The notes below the pieces were generated by a model. It worked only from the letters and a program-made list of their open reading frames with translations, was not told the DNA's origin and made no database searches. From Selaginella moellendorffii (taxonomy: Eukaryota > Streptophyta > Lycopodiopsida > Selaginellales > Selaginellaceae): a DNA stretch of 35,228 nucleotides. Location: assembly GCF_000143415.4 (NCBI RefSeq), contig NW_003314272.1, positions 925,324-960,551 on the forward strand. The letters are read 5' to 3'. The position numbers and the translations under genes are program-made. Below, piece by piece: positions 1 through 12,164 of the stretch (position 1 is the first letter of the stretch; each line of letters starts with the position of its first letter).

Positions 1-1071
1 ACTTTGGTGATCTTCCATGGATAGTAATGCCCCTAGAGCAAAGAAAGGCTTTAGTGAGCTTTATCAAGAACCACTCTCATATAGTGGAGCTGTTGGCAAA
101 GTTTACTCATAAGTGAATGCTATGCTATTGTGATACTAGGTTTTGCTACAACTTCATTATGATGGAGAGGCTGATGGAGCTTTAGAAAGCTTTACAACAG
201 ATATTCGTATGCCTTACATACAGAGCAAAGCCTAAGTTGAAGACAAGAGCAAGTAGAGACAGTTATGAAACCGTTTTTGATGACCATTTTTGGGAATAGG
301 TTAAGGACATGTTAGAGGTGTCTGAGGATGTTATGCTACTACTTTGTCTTGTGGACAGTGATATACCTATGATTGGAAAAATATATGAATGTATGAACAA
401 GTTGGATGCAAGTTTAGATGAAGGACAGTCAGATTATAGCAGGTACATGGAATTTCATTAGATCATGTCTAACCGGTGGCATGAGTATCACTCGCTCATG
501 CACTTGGTGGCATATATGCTAGACCCCGAGTTTCAAGAGCATGAAAAGCATGCCAACAAAGAAGTAATGAAGGATTGGAATGCTTATCTGTTGGCCATAT
601 TTACATCTAGTGAGAGGGATGTGGTATGGGATGAGCTTTTAATTTACAGAGGATATGAGGCATTTTCAACTAGATTTATGCTAAGGCTGATCACACTAAT
701 AAGGGAGTTGTACATTGGTGGGAGGACTATGATTATGAAATTTTAGCTTTTCAGTAGTTGGCCATTCAAGTTCTAAGTCAGGCATGCTCGTTATCCTCAA
801 TGGAGAGATTGTTTAACACTTTCAAGCATGTATCTTCAAAGAACAGGAACAGCTTATTATTGATAGGACAGTAGGTCTAGTTTTTATGGCTTGCAATAAT
901 AGGTTGTTAACCTGCAAAAATGACCATGACTACAACAGGTTTGTGAGTTATAAAGTACTAGAGACAGTTCCTCATCTGGAAGATAAACTTGAGTTAGGAG
1001 AGGAAGAGGAAGATGGAGATGATATAAAAAATTGTGAGGTTGAAGATAATGATGATTTGAAGAATGTTTGA
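1..1071 (+). pseudogene. hAT-family transposase, 3' part, decayed
   Basis: Broken C-terminal half of a hAT transposase, running in from outside the window. Reading across frames gives the DUF659/hAT-type run FIKNHSHIVELLAKFTHK, a DTRF motif near 135, and a 93-codon open stretch at 465-746 beginning MSNRWHEYHSLMHLVAYMLD. This is followed near 765-870 by the hAT C-terminal dimerisation signature (VLSQACSLSSMERLFNTF, then SSKNRNSLL). In the family this region mediates dimerisation of a cut-and-paste transposase in the nucleus. Several stops (for example near 115, 185 and 460) and a frameshift around 745-790 make it non-functional. The end at about 1071 is the last readable acidic tail. No terminal inverted repeat was recognised. 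The family call is fairly secure; the exact limits are not. Confidence 0.75.
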
Positions 1072-1214
1072 GTAGTTTATATATAATAAAAAGTAACATA
1101 TTCCTAGAATTTTAAAAAGAATATTTGTAAGCCATTTTGAGCCGTGATGTTCTGTGGTTGCCTTCCTAAAATCCAAGGCTTATGTTTGTGTTCGTAACTA
1201 TGAAAAAAGATGAT

Positions 1215-1435
1215 ATGCCCCTACTTATAGCTAACTGACTTTAGCACTTTGTGTGCATAGTGAAATCTCTAATAATGGGGTAGCTACTATTGCCTGGTTA
1301 CATAACCCACCTCTTTCTCAATATTCTTTATTCCATTGAAAGGGTGTGACTGTGTAAACAACTTTAACTACCTATTTATAATAGTCTATTTAAACCTTAC
1401 CAACAGGTTTAGTTTGTTTGCTCATGAGAGTTGAG
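1215..1435 (+). repeat. LTR-like repeat family B, fragment B1
   Basis: This stretch resembles 23415-23620 closely and 20790-20960 more loosely. Shared blocks include ACTTTAGCACTT near 1230, GTGACTGTGTAAACAACT near 1347 and AGTCTATTTAAACCTTACC near 1382. It stops at about 1435, where the purine-rich minisatellite begins. I read it as a truncated LTR or leader of a retroelement because the other copies lie beside a gypsy chromodomain. No coding content. Confidence 0.55.
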
Positions 1436-1600
1436 GCCTTAGAGGCCAAGATGGAGTTTGAGAAGGAGTCTGGGATGGACCCAAGATAGAGCCCGAGAAG
1501 GAGTTCGAGAAAGAGTCCGTGATGGAGTCTGAGATGGAAAATGGGACCAGATCCAAAATTGAGGTCGAGGCTAAGACCGAGACCGAGACCGAAACCAACA
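1436..1600 (+). repeat. Purine-rich 11-12 nt minisatellite (copy 1)
   Basis: Degenerate tandem units of the type GATGGAGTCCGA / GATGGACCCGA, ending in GAGACCGAGACC runs. The same array, longer and cleaner, lies at 12165-12600. In both places it sits immediately upstream of an LTR of family A, so it belongs to that element rather than being an independent satellite. The open frames on both strands here (PRW/GLGL-rich) are repeat artefacts. Confidence 0.7.
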
Positions 1601-1631
1601 TCATGAAGCCCAAAGCGATCGTCTCTCAAAC

Positions 1632-2578
1632 CCTAGGGGGTTTGGTGAGCTCCAAAGGGATAATAGGGGGAGGACTCTAGTGGAACCAGTTTGGCCAGGA
1701 AAAGCTAGTGTGACTAAAGAAGGTTATACCCATGTGGTGGGTGATGATATAACTATTGAGAAGTCCAATGCTAGAGTGAACACTGACGGACAAGTGGGGT
1801 AATTTGGTTAAATGTTCAAGAGTTGGCTCTAGCTCCCCCAAGAGATTGCCGATGCTCTTAATCCAAGTGTGGGTGGCATTACCTACTTGGATATCTGGCG
1901 TGGCTCATCAAAACCTCACTTTAGCCACATGGTTAAGGCACCCAAAGGCAAAAGGTGGGGAAAGTACCTATGAAGCTTGTATATGTTTAAATATTGTTCC
2001 AAAATCCCAAACTATGGAAAGGAAGAGGAATGGTCCTTTTGCATAGTGACCAAAAACATGGTCACATGGTGAGGAAGTCCCAAAGATAAATGGGACTTAG
2101 TGGTTGGGCCTTTGGCCCCTAACTCAGTGGCAGTGTTGGCGAGCACTGCCGTGGACGGAGTGGGATTTGGTGGGGACCGATGGAGGGATATTGAGGAAGG
2201 ATGTTCCCCATATCTCTAGACATCCTAAGGGTACTAAAGTGTGGTTAAAGGATGACTATTCATGGATGGATGGCCCAATCTTTGGGAGATGGGTTTATGG
2301 TATGGGTGGTCTTGGACTACCATTAAGACAAAGGTGAATAGACATAGTTTTAGTGTAACAAATTGATATATTAATAGTATCTTTGGGTGTTTGTAGTGGG
2401 ATTAAACACGTGGAGTAGTTGGGCCAAATGCAAAGAGTGAGTGGCATAGATGTCATTCACAGGGCTAGCATGCCTCCAAGATTGGAATAAGACTTATGGG
2501 GTTGTGAGTGAGACACCTCCACATGGTCAAAGATGTGGTTAAATGGCTAAAGTAGAATAGAAAATTTAATTGCATACA
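1632..2578 (+). mobile_element. LTR of retroelement family A, copy A1
   Basis: About 947 bp, matching A3 (12646-13609) along its length and A2 (8655-9574) in inverse orientation. Shared blocks include CAGTTTGGCCAGGAAA near 1687 and AAGTGTGGGTGGCATTACC near 1867. It ends in TTGCATACA and is followed after two to three bases by a primer-binding-site match. That is the expected LTR-PBS order and sets the 3' boundary; the 5' end (TAGGGGG) is approximate. The small open frames inside are not genes. Confidence 0.7.
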
Positions 2579-2581
2579 ATT

Positions 2582-2590
2582 TGGTATCAG
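2582..2590 (+). other. Primer-binding site of element A1
   Basis: TGGTATCAG directly after the LTR end complements the 3' end of plant initiator-Met tRNA, the common primer of plant LTR retrotransposons. The equivalent sites after A2 (8641-8654, minus: TTAGTATCGG) and A3 (near 13611: TTGGCATTGA) are mutated. Confidence 0.65.
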
Positions 2591-4850
2591 GGTTGTTCCT
2601 TAATTTGACTCTTATTAGTGGTCAAGTATATCACTATTTGTATTAGCATAGAAAGGTCCTAGAAGTGGGCTTATCCTCGAGGAGTAGTGTGTCAAACGAA
2701 CATGGCTCTCCACTTTAGTTCATACATGAATATGTAGGCAATGTGATGGATGGAAATGGGCCAATAAGAGAATGACTTTTGGATCTTGGGAATAGTAGAA
2801 GTTTTTTCTCAAATAGTTGAGGATGTGATCTATATAAACATTTAATTTAGTAAACTGGCTAATATGGTTGTAGTAAATAACTATAGTTGGGATCATAAAA
2901 ATTATAGAAACTCCTGGATGATAAAGAAGTTGTAAGATTATCCTCATATAATTGAGGATGGTGCCCAAGAATTTGAGACTGGAGTTGGTGATTGGAGGAG
3001 GGTCAAATACAGACAAAGACGAATATCCTTGAAATGGTAATTAAGGCTACCTCTAAAACATGCTAAAATAACCTAAGAAGTTAGGGGTGTACACAAAGGA
3101 TGAGTTAGTATTCTCATTATATAAAATGATAATTCTAAAAAGCAAAAAAACCCACATAGAATAAAGGATAATCAAGTGTTGGAATAACACTTGTAAAGAC
3201 AGTCCTTATGAATAAAACATGAATACAAAAAGTTGTATTCAAGTGTAGTGGCACTTCAAAAGTAGCTATAAGGCTAGGACCTTACAGGACGTCAAATTTA
3301 TAAAGTCCAAAAGTTAAATGATTCAGTAAAGTTAAGGGATGGTCCTAAAAGCTTGAAGGAATTTGTAAGCAACCAAAGAGAATGATTTGAGAGACGATCC
3401 ATAAAGGTTCAAATATAGAGGGAAAGGGCCCATGAATAAAAGTGCACCCCTTTTTCCAATTGGTTAAGGGTCTTAGGATATTTAGGGTTAATTGTCCTTG
3501 GGTTTGAATAGTACTGAGTTTGGGTGACTTCTTGGGAAGTCCAAATTCAGGAGCTTATATTTGGTATCAGAGAGGTTTGGGTCTGAAGGCGTGAACTTGC
3601 AAGGAAATGTGATGGATTGTAAGTAACCAAAGAGAACAACTTGAAAGACGATCCATAAGGGTTCAAATATAAAAAGAAAGGGTTTATGAATAAAAGTGCA
3701 CCCCCTTTTCCAATTAGTTAAGGGTTTTAGGATACTTGGGGTTAAGTGTCCTTGGGTTTGAATAGTACTGGACTAGGTGACCTCTCGGGAAGTCCAAATT
3801 CAAGAGTTTACAAAATCCCATTTGGATGGAGGTGTGTTGTACATAGTGAAAGGATAGAAGGATCATGAGTTCCAAGTATGAGAACAGTGAATATCTCATT
3901 GATGCCAGAAAGTACAATACTAAGGTGTTAACAGAAGAAAGCAACTTTAGCAAAGAGTTGTGTGGACACTATGGAGTAATGTTAACCAATAGTTCGCATA
4001 AGAAATGACTGTTTTGGTCTTGGCAAGACCTAAAAGCAAGTGGAAAGTGTCGTGAAAGTAGGCTCGTGGAGCTAATAGGGTGAAGACTTTAAATGTCTCA
4101 AGGGATGATACTTTGAGGTCAAATTAATAGGTTCATGAAAACCTCTTCTCAAAAGATGTTGGTATGTTCTAGATATGATTAGATTCATGTGCTTATATTG
4201 AATATTAATAGAAGTGTGGAAATATTGGCAATAAGTTGTAGGATATAATAGCTATGAAGCAACTAAGCAAAGGTTGGTAATAATTTGTTGGAATAGTGAG
4301 AGCTAACTTCTTGAGACTTTTTTGTTGGATAAGAAGGAGGTTAAATACATCCCTTATGGGATGATGTGCTAGTGAGTCAATCTTAATAGAAAATGCTCAT
4401 TGCCAAGGAGGTCCATTATAAAAACATATAAGCACCTTAAAAACACCAAAGAGGTGGTGTTTAGGTATTATAGGGCATTAGATAGACTCATGATACACAA
4501 TTAAATTGTTTAGTGTGAAAGGTTGGCATATTTAACTTAAACACCTTGATACAAGGGGCACCAAAGAGGTGGTAAATGAGATAAGGACATTTAATCTCGG
4601 TTGCTATAAACCCTTGGCTAGAAGGGCTAGCTTGGGTGGACCATTAAGTGTGGGGGATGCCCCTAGGGTCATGGTTAACAACTTAAAAGTATGGGAGACT
4701 TAGTATTTATTACTATTATTATTATTAGTATTTATTTATTTATTATGTAGATCTGTTAATTTGTTAATATGAGATCACTATATGATTTTATGGTTTATGG
4801 TGCTGGGCAAAGTCACATTACATTGAGGTCAGAAGGGTGTCTTAATTGTT
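2591..4850 (+). other. Internal region of element A, no recognisable gag
   Basis: Sequence downstream of the A1 LTR and PBS, homologous in inverse orientation to 5530-8654. Matched landmarks are GTGGGGGATGCCCCTAGGG near 4659 against CCCCGGGGGCATCCCCCACA near 5812, and a block near 3190-3270 against one near 8000-8060. No open frame longer than about 100 codons and no gag zinc knuckle (CCHC) was found. It contains the 449-bp miniature LTR insertion described separately. Decayed or non-autonomous. Confidence 0.5.
3364..3812 (+). mobile_element. Miniature LTR retroelement (TRIM-like)
   Basis: Two direct repeats, 3364-3559 and 3618-3812 (196 and 195 bp). Both start TGTAAG and end in TTATA or TTACA, i.e. 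TG...A/CA. The first is followed at once by TTTGGTATCAGAG, a better initiator-Met PBS than that of the surrounding element. Only about 58 bp separate the repeats, so there is no coding capacity. In the plants where TRIMs are known they are non-autonomous and moved in trans. The inverse homologous arm lacks this sequence at about 7890-7912, which supports insertion. Clear 5-bp target duplications are not evident. Confidence 0.75.
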
Positions 4851-4859
4851 CTTCCAATT

Positions 4860-5515
4860 GCAAAAACACTACTCAAAGGATTGGGATGTTAAGTTTCTGA
4901 TTGTGAGAGCCGCTAAAAAAGCAGCTAAGAAGGGATGTTAGACATTTTGGGTTCAAATGATGGAAGCTAAGGGTGATGGTGACCTAGTTCAAATTGATGA
5001 TGGGGTTGATCTTGTATCAAAGAAAGTATTAGAGTTGTTGGCGAGGAATCAAGATATCTTTCCGAAAGATTTACCATAGAGCTAACTCATAGTCATAAGG
5101 TTGATCATCGGATTGAGATTGTTCCAGGTTCTAAACCATCTACAAAGGCTTTATATTGTTTGAACATAAAACAAATGGCTGAACTCAAGAAACAACTCAT
5201 AGAAATTCTTAATAAAAGTCATATCCAACCACCTTATGGAGCATTAGTCCTTTTTGTTATGAAAAAGGATGGTACTATGAGGATGTGTATTAAATATCAA
5301 ACTCTCAACAAAACCACAGTTAGAAATAGTTATCCTTTGCCTCGCATTGAAGGCTAAGTATTTTATGCAACTTGCTTTATAGTTTGGGTATCATTAGATA
5401 CAAGTGGTAGATCAAGATGTGGAAAAGACTGTCTTTAAACCTTAGTATGGATCCTATAAATTCTTTGTTATGCTATATGGGTTATGTAATGCTCTAGCAA
5501 CATTCATGGCTTAAC
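4860..5515 (+). pseudogene. Ty3/gypsy pol fragment: protease-RT linker and N-terminal reverse transcriptase
   Basis: Reads [20 protein letters not shown], then a 65-codon open stretch (5160-5357) with [40 protein letters not shown] and [16 protein letters not shown]. These are the standard opening strands of a Ty3/gypsy reverse transcriptase. Downstream, the GLCNALATF equivalent is still visible near 5485-5510, then homology stops. In-frame stops are present (before 5095 and at 5355). The following residues of RT (the YIDN catalytic region) are not downstream but on the minus strand at about 11050, so the gene is split by a rearrangement. Non-functional. Confidence 0.85.
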
Positions 5516-5529
5516 TTTAAAACCATCCC

Positions 5530-8500
5530 ATGGATCCCTTATAGAGACTGTTTTCCTCGGACTTACTATGCCATTGCATTGGCATATTTCCTTTCCCTTA
5601 AGTGTTCTTCCCACTTGGTCACCTTGACTAAGCCACACCATCATCAATAGTTCTAATCAACACTTTGAACTTGGAACTTTATCCCTTAACCTCACAAAAA
5701 CTTTGTCCTTGTTTTAGCCATAAGATCACCTAGTGATCTTTGGCACCTTAACAGGTTTGCCAATAAATACTAGGTCTTCTAGACCTTTAAGTTGTTGACC
5801 ATAACCCCGGGGGCATCCCCCACACTTGGCGGTAAACTAACCCTTCCGGCTAAGGGTCCATAGCAACTGAGACTAGGTGTCCCCATCTCATTCACCACAT
5901 CCTTGGTGCCAGTTGCACCAAAGTGTTCAAGCTAGATATGCTGAGCCACACTAAGCAATCTAACTGTGGATCACGACTCTGGAGCATCCCCCACTTGGCA
6001 GTGTACCCAAGCTAGTCTCCTTACGAAGAGTTCATGACCACTGAAAAATGAGTGTCCTCATATTCCAAACTATTACCTCGCCTTAGTGAGTTGGGACTTG
6101 AACCCAAACACTAGAGGGTCAGGACTCGAACCCAACCTCCATATATGCATCTACGGATGGCATCACACAAGATGCCTGGCATGACTCCCCATGCTGGTGC
6201 ACCAACTTATATTTAAAGTGCGCCTACAAATCACAGCTTAGGAACCTAGTTCCTCTGCACTGCTAAGTCTTCTCACTTGACAACTTTGTGATCATGCATG
6301 GACTCCTCCATGCTTGGCCCCATGGGTCACCTTTTGAAGTTGGCTCCAACTAGAATATTTGTTCTCCCAACTTGATAGCCAAACTTAACAAATCATCTAA
6401 CCACCGTAACATGGTTCATGCATAAGCATGAAAGTCCTTAACTATCGACTTTCGTTCAAAACCCTCTCTTTGAACACTCGGGAACTACTTCCCTAACCTT
6501 GATAGCTTTGCCTCTTGGCTAGCTTCAAGACTATGCTTCTGTTGCACCACTCTGATTTCACGTGCTTTATGAATCATTTACACTTGGATTTCTATGCACT
6601 TATTTACCTAGGGGAACCTTCAAGGAACACTATTCCTTAGTTTGCTAAAGCCTCCCTTTTCGCAAGTTTTCTAATTTCTATATGGTCTAAAATGGACAAT
6701 CCCATGTTTTAGACTCTCCATGGCATCCTGGTCGCTAGTAACAACATACTCGAGCACCCACTTGATTCTCCACTCCCAACTTGCATAACCACCCTTGGTT
6801 ATGCTTGTCAATTTCTATGGTTCGGTTCTATCCCCATAGTATTTGCTTTTGGCTTCACACATTTCCTTCAGTTATTTTCCTTTAGGCTAGGAGGATAGCT
6901 TTACGCTTTCTACCATGCTTTAGCAAGTATTCATAGGGATGAACCTACTCAATAGCCTAGGGAGTGGTTCCTCAATCCGTGTATGCTCACCTTATAATCC
7001 CACACACCGAGATTAACATTGCTATTTATAGGCCTCTATATGCCCATCATTAACCTTGCCAAAATCCCATTTTGGGCTTTGTTCAAATCGGGTAGACGGG
7101 CTTCTCCCGTCTCCACAACCTTGGACATTTGGATAGCACCTCCTATCCATCATTCACTAGGGACTTAGTCCCTTGGGCCTTATCTAATGCCCTTGCAACA
7201 CTAAACACCACTTTCTAGTGTTTTAGAGTGTTTGGGTGTCCCACTAATGGCATTCTTTGACAATGAGCATTCCCTTTATGATATTGACTTATTATATTGC
7301 AACATAAATAATTGATCCCCCATAAAGGTATATCTAACTTCCTTATCCCGATAAGAAGTCTTAAGTAGTTACCTTCTACCAGTTTAACCAATTATTTTGC
7401 ACCTTTTGCTTAATTGCCTCATAGTTGTCAAGTCCTACAACTCATTGTTGGTGCTTCTACACCTCCATCATTATTTGGGTCACCACACTCTAACCGCATG
7501 CCTTTCAGCTTAGGATATTCCATTCCCATTTCCATTGGGATTCCTTTGGAAGGGGTTTTTATGATCCCGCCAACTTGACCTCAAAGCAGCACACCTTGGC
7601 ACATTTGGTGTTTCCACACCATTAGTTCCACGAGCTTACCTTTATAACACTTCTTATTTGTGTCTAGGTCTTTGCCAAGACCAATACAGTTGTCTCTTAT
7701 GCCAATTATTCATTAGCACTACACCATAGAGTTTACGCATAACTTTGTGTCAAAGTTATTTTCTTTCGGGAAATTCTTTCCCACGACTTTAGCATAGCAC
7801 ATTTTGCCACCAATAAGATACCCTCTGTTCTCACACTTGGATCTTAAGATCCTCCCCATCCTTCGTGGGGCACAATACACCTCAGTCCAAATGCTTTTTT
7901 TTCTAATCCTTTAGGACCATTTCTTGACTCTACTTGAGTCAACTAGCATTTTTGGACTTTGCTAAACCAACGACCTGCAAGGTTCTATTTCAAGGTGCCA
8001 GCTCACTAAAATACAACTTCATGCATTCATGTCCTACTCATAAGGACCATCTTTGCAAGTGTACTCCAACACTTGAGTATTTTCTGTTCCTGTGGGCTAC
8101 TGTTGCCCCTTAGGACTATCAGTCCATATAATGAGAATACCAACTCATCCTCTGAGCACACCCCCAACACTTTGGGTTTGTTCCATCATTATATAAAGTA
8201 GTCCTAAGGACTCGTGTCCTCATCCATATTTGACCTTTCACAGTCATTAATTCTGGTCTCAAATTCATGAGCACCAACCTCAACTATATGAGGATAATCT
8301 TGTGACTCTTTTATTGTTTTAGAGTCTTTATTTTTCCCGTGATCCCAACTATAGTTTTACCACAACTACCTTAACCAGTTTGTTGAGTTAAAAGCTCATC
8401 TGGATCACATCCTCAACTCTTTGAGGAAATCCTTATATTGTTCCCAAGATCCCGAAGTTGTTCCCTTACTAGCCCTTTTCTATCCACCACATTGCACACA

Positions 8501-8654
8501 AGTTCACGCATGAACTTGAGTGAAGAGCTATGTCCTCTCGACATGCTACTCCTTGAGGGTAGGTCCATACCTAGGACCTTCCACTTCCAATACAAGTGGT
8601 GATATACTTGGCCACCAATATAAGTTGGGCTAAGGAACAACTCCGATACTAAAT
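5530..8654 (-). other. Second, inverted copy of element A internal region
   Basis: Minus-strand counterpart of about 2591-4800, with the same order of landmarks reading from 8654 down to about 5640. No gag or other protein domain was recognised; the 87-codon frame at 8413-8676 has no identifiable product. The TRIM present in the plus-strand copy is missing here at about 7890-7912, so this arm carries the empty site. GC content is visibly higher than in the plus-strand arm. Confidence 0.5.
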
Positions 8655-9574
8655 TGTAAGCAATTAATTTTTCCATTATACTTTAGTCACTTAACCGCAC
8701 TTCCAACCACTTGGAGGAGTCTCATTCACAACCTCCATAAGTCCTATTCAGGATTTGGGGCTTGCTAGCCCCGAGAATGGCATCCATACCACTCAACCTT
8801 TGCACTTGGTCCAAGTGCTCCACGTGTCCGATCCCATGACCAACACCCCAAGGTACCACCAACATATTAGCCCATTACGCTAGGCCATGCCCATTCACCT
8901 TGGTCACATCGGTGGTCCAACACCATCTGTATTGCAATCCCGTCTCTCAAAGATTGGGCCATCCGTCTATGAGTGGTCATCCCAAATCCAGTCCTTAGCA
9001 TCCTTAGGATGCCCATAGATATGGGGAATAGCCTTCCCTAATATCCTTTTCCAGTCCCCATCAAGTCCCTTTTTGTCCAAGGCCGTGTTTGCCAACACTG
9101 CCATTGGATCAAGGCCCACATGCTTGACCATTAAGTCCCACTATCCTTTGGGACTTCCTCACCGTGTGACTGCATCCTTGGTCACCACACCAGAGGAGGA
9201 CTCCTCTTCCTTTCCACAATCTGGGACTTTGGGACAACATTTCGGAATACCGTGGCCCTACGCAGGCTTCATGGGTACTCTCCCACCTTCCACCTTTGGG
9301 TGTTCTAGCCATGGGTTTAGAGAGAGGTTCTGTTGAGCCACGCCAGGTATCCAAGTAGGTAGTGCCACCCACACTTGGACTGGGAGCATTGACCATTCAA
9401 TCTCTCGGGGGAACTAAAGCCGGCTCTTGAACACTTCACCAAGTTACTCCACTTGTCAGTCCATATTCACTCTAGTCTTGGACGTCCTAGTGGTCAACTC
9501 ATCACCCAACACTTGGGTACAGCCTTCCTAGGCCAAACTGGCTCCACTAGGCTCCAACCCCCACACTTTCCCTA
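8655..9574 (-). mobile_element. LTR of retroelement family A, copy A2
   Basis: About 920 bp in inverse orientation to A1 and A3. On the minus strand it runs from about 9574 (TAGGGAAAGTGTGGGGG) to TTGCTTACA at 8655, followed by a degraded PBS (TTAGTATCGG). The short open frames 9073-9336 plus and 9109-9396 minus match the equivalent frames in A1 and A3 and are LTR sequence, not genes. Its 5' edge directly abuts a gypsy integrase reading frame, so it appears to be inserted in, or recombined with, that pol gene. Confidence 0.7.
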
Positions 9575-11090
9575 CTTTCTTGTAAATCTCGAATTTCCAT
9601 TTGAGATCATCTCTTCGAAAAGACCATGAACCTGTATTACATGAACAAGAAGATCTTTGCCACTTGTTTTGCATTCACCGTTTCCACAATTGGAATGAAG
9701 TGTGCAATCTTCGATAACCAATCCACAACCACCATCAAAGTGTCATAACCTTTAGATTTCGGTAAACAAGTGACGAAGTCAAGTATCACACTCTAAAATA
9801 GCTATATTAGTGCTAGAATCTATTGCAACTTCCCAACCTACTTCTCAATTCTTCACTTATATTGCTAGTATAGGGCAAGGATGGACATAATCCATTACAT
9901 CACCTTCCATAGAAAAATCCCTTTTTCAATGAAGCAAGAGTCTTTTGTTTACAGCCATATCTTGCTATCAAAACATCATGATGTTCCTGTAAAAATAGCT
10001 ATTGCAGATCCTTAGAAGGAAGATACAATCTTTTTTGCTTATAGTAAATCAGTATGTCTTGAACTGAGAAGTGAAGCATTGTATTGGCATAACTAGCAAC
10101 TTTTGTCATTTTGCTACCAAAGTTCTGTTTCAACAACTCCACATAGTGAAAGATTGCCTTTGCCAATGGATCACTTCCATATGAAATTCAAACGTCCTTT
10201 AACTAGTCTAAATTGGGCCTGATGACTCAATGCATCTGGAACAATATTTTCTTGACCAAGTTTATAGATGATATCAATATTAAATCTAGTGAGCTTCTCT
10301 TGCTAATGAGCCTGCTTCAACATAAGCTTTGGTTGCATTATAAAGTAGCTCAATGTGTTACTATTTATATAAACCTTGGTATGACCATCTAAATAGTGCC
10401 TCCAATGTTCCAATGTTGACAATATAACAAACATCTCTTTCTTGTGTGTTGGCCATCTTTGTTGGGTTTTATCTAACTTTTTGGAGTAAAACACAACAGG
10501 ATAACCATATTACCTTAGCGTAACATCAACCACATTATCAACCTCATTGTAACATGGCATCTATAATATAGCTAAATGCATCATAATCTATTTCAAAGGG
10601 TTTATTAAGATCTGGGATCCTGAGAACAAGAATTGTAGTCAAAATCTCCTTCAACCATACAAAAGCATGCTGACGAGCTGGTGTTATATGAAACGGTACC
10701 CTTCATTACTACCCTTCATTAACTCAGTCAACAGAAGAGCAATATTTGCAAAATTGTGAATAAACTTGTGATAGTATCCTGCCAAACTGAGAAAGGAATA
10801 AACATCTGATACAATGGTTGGGACTTCCTAAGACTTCACCACTTCAACCTTATTTGGATTCAATGACACCACCACCAACTATATGCCCAAGAAAGTTCAC
10901 ATGCAATTGTCCAAAAGCATATTTACTTTCCTTAGCATATATTTTGTGTTCATGCCACTTTTAAAACACTAGCTCTAAGTGTTTCGGATGATCCTTTAAT
11001 GTTTCAATGAAGATTAAAACATTGTCAATATATAGGACAACAAATGTGTCCAAATAATCTCTTATATTCTATTCATCATTGTATTGGATA
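9575..11090 (-). pseudogene. Ty3/gypsy pol fragment: C-terminal RT, RNase H, N-terminal integrase
   Basis: On the minus strand the first recognisable block (about 11050) is YLDTFVVLYIDNVLIF, the RT active-site strand with YIDN in place of YxDD. It is followed by HPKHLELVF and FGQLHVNFLG. RNase H follows at 10494-10303: FYSKKLDKTQQRWPTHKKEM and LEHWRHYLDGHTKVYINSN, where the usual DH is changed. The integrase core comes next (about 9780-9600): DFVTCLPKSKGYDTLMVVVD, LSKIAHFIPI, then HGLFEEMISNGNSRFTRK, where it is cut by LTR A2. Multiple stops and frameshifts. It continues where the plus-strand fragment at 5515 stops, so the two pieces are probably one gypsy gene separated by inversion. Confidence 0.85.
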
Positions 11091-11099
11091 GAGCTCACA

Positions 11100-12164
11100 G
11101 CAGAAAATGCTAAAGAGACATACTAGGGGTGAATACCCTCTGGACTTGGCAAAGCAAAGTGTTTGCTATGGAACCGAATGGATACCTCGAAAATAGAGGT
11201 AATGATCCTATGTTGTTGGGTGCAACAATCAAAGATAGGAGCAAAAAGCTAATGGTTAAGTAAAGAGCCATGGGAATCATGGGAAAGAATCCAAATGATA
11301 AAATTAGGCCAAGAACACTAATGTGTTGGGTGCTAATGGATTGTGGGAAATGCAATATGTTCCCAATGATGGATTCCTAATTGCTCTAATTTGGCGAAAG
11401 TGAAAGCTCCAAGGGTGGGAGCGGTAAGGTAGCCAAATGATAAAGCCGTGGAAAGCCCTAGCACAAATTATGATAACTGGAACTTAGTGCCAAAGATGGC
11501 ACAAAATCGAAGAGAGGATGATGGTGCCCTCAAGTAGAGAACTTCCTAGGATAGAGAAGTGGAGTTGCACAATATGTGCAATGTAAGGTGTCGAAGACAC
11601 CTAGAAAATTGACTTTGAGAAGTCAAAATTAAAAGTTCCAAAGTGCAAGGGTTATATCGATGGAAATTGAGATTACTTGAGAATGAATAGTGGGATTGAG
11701 TTAGAGAAGGTGTCTCTAACAGGTTTAGTGAGAACTAAACCAATAAAAGGAGAGAACCACCACAAGTGGTCGAATGAGCCTCTAAGTTAGAGAGACTATG
11801 CTCCTTAGAGGATGGGCAAGGCATGGTGAGCCTTTGATATCAAACCATTGACGAATATTGGCGAGGGGCCAAGGATGGAAAGGGTAATACAAGTTGGTAT
11901 TACTTTATAAAATAGTTTATCGTTCGATAAGGACATTGAACTTCGTCTATAGGTGGTAGAGTTGTGAGACACAAAATCCCTAGGCCCCAAAGTGGAGCTG
12001 AAAGGGTGCCACGTGGTAGTGGCCGAAGCGAAAGCCAAACGAGCGTAACACATTTGGATTAAAAGCTCCGACTTGAAAAGGTCGAGAGCGGGAATGGAAC
12101 TCCCAACGAAGTGCTCGAGGAACAAGCATAAAGTGAGTAATGAGTGAGTCTCTAGAAAAGGGAC
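11100..12164 (+). other. Unassigned repeat-derived sequence
   Basis: About 1.1 kb between the gypsy fragment and the minisatellite. No domain or long reading frame was recognised; frames at 11110-11355 and 11805-12281 on the minus strand have no identifiable product. Its position before the minisatellite and LTR A3 suggests it is the 3' internal part of an element-A relative. Confidence 0.35.

Noticed and set aside
1804-2337. Small proteins of 77-80 codons within LTR A1
   Set aside because: Equivalent frames recur in the A2 and A3 LTRs with different breaks; no domain. They are LTR sequence.
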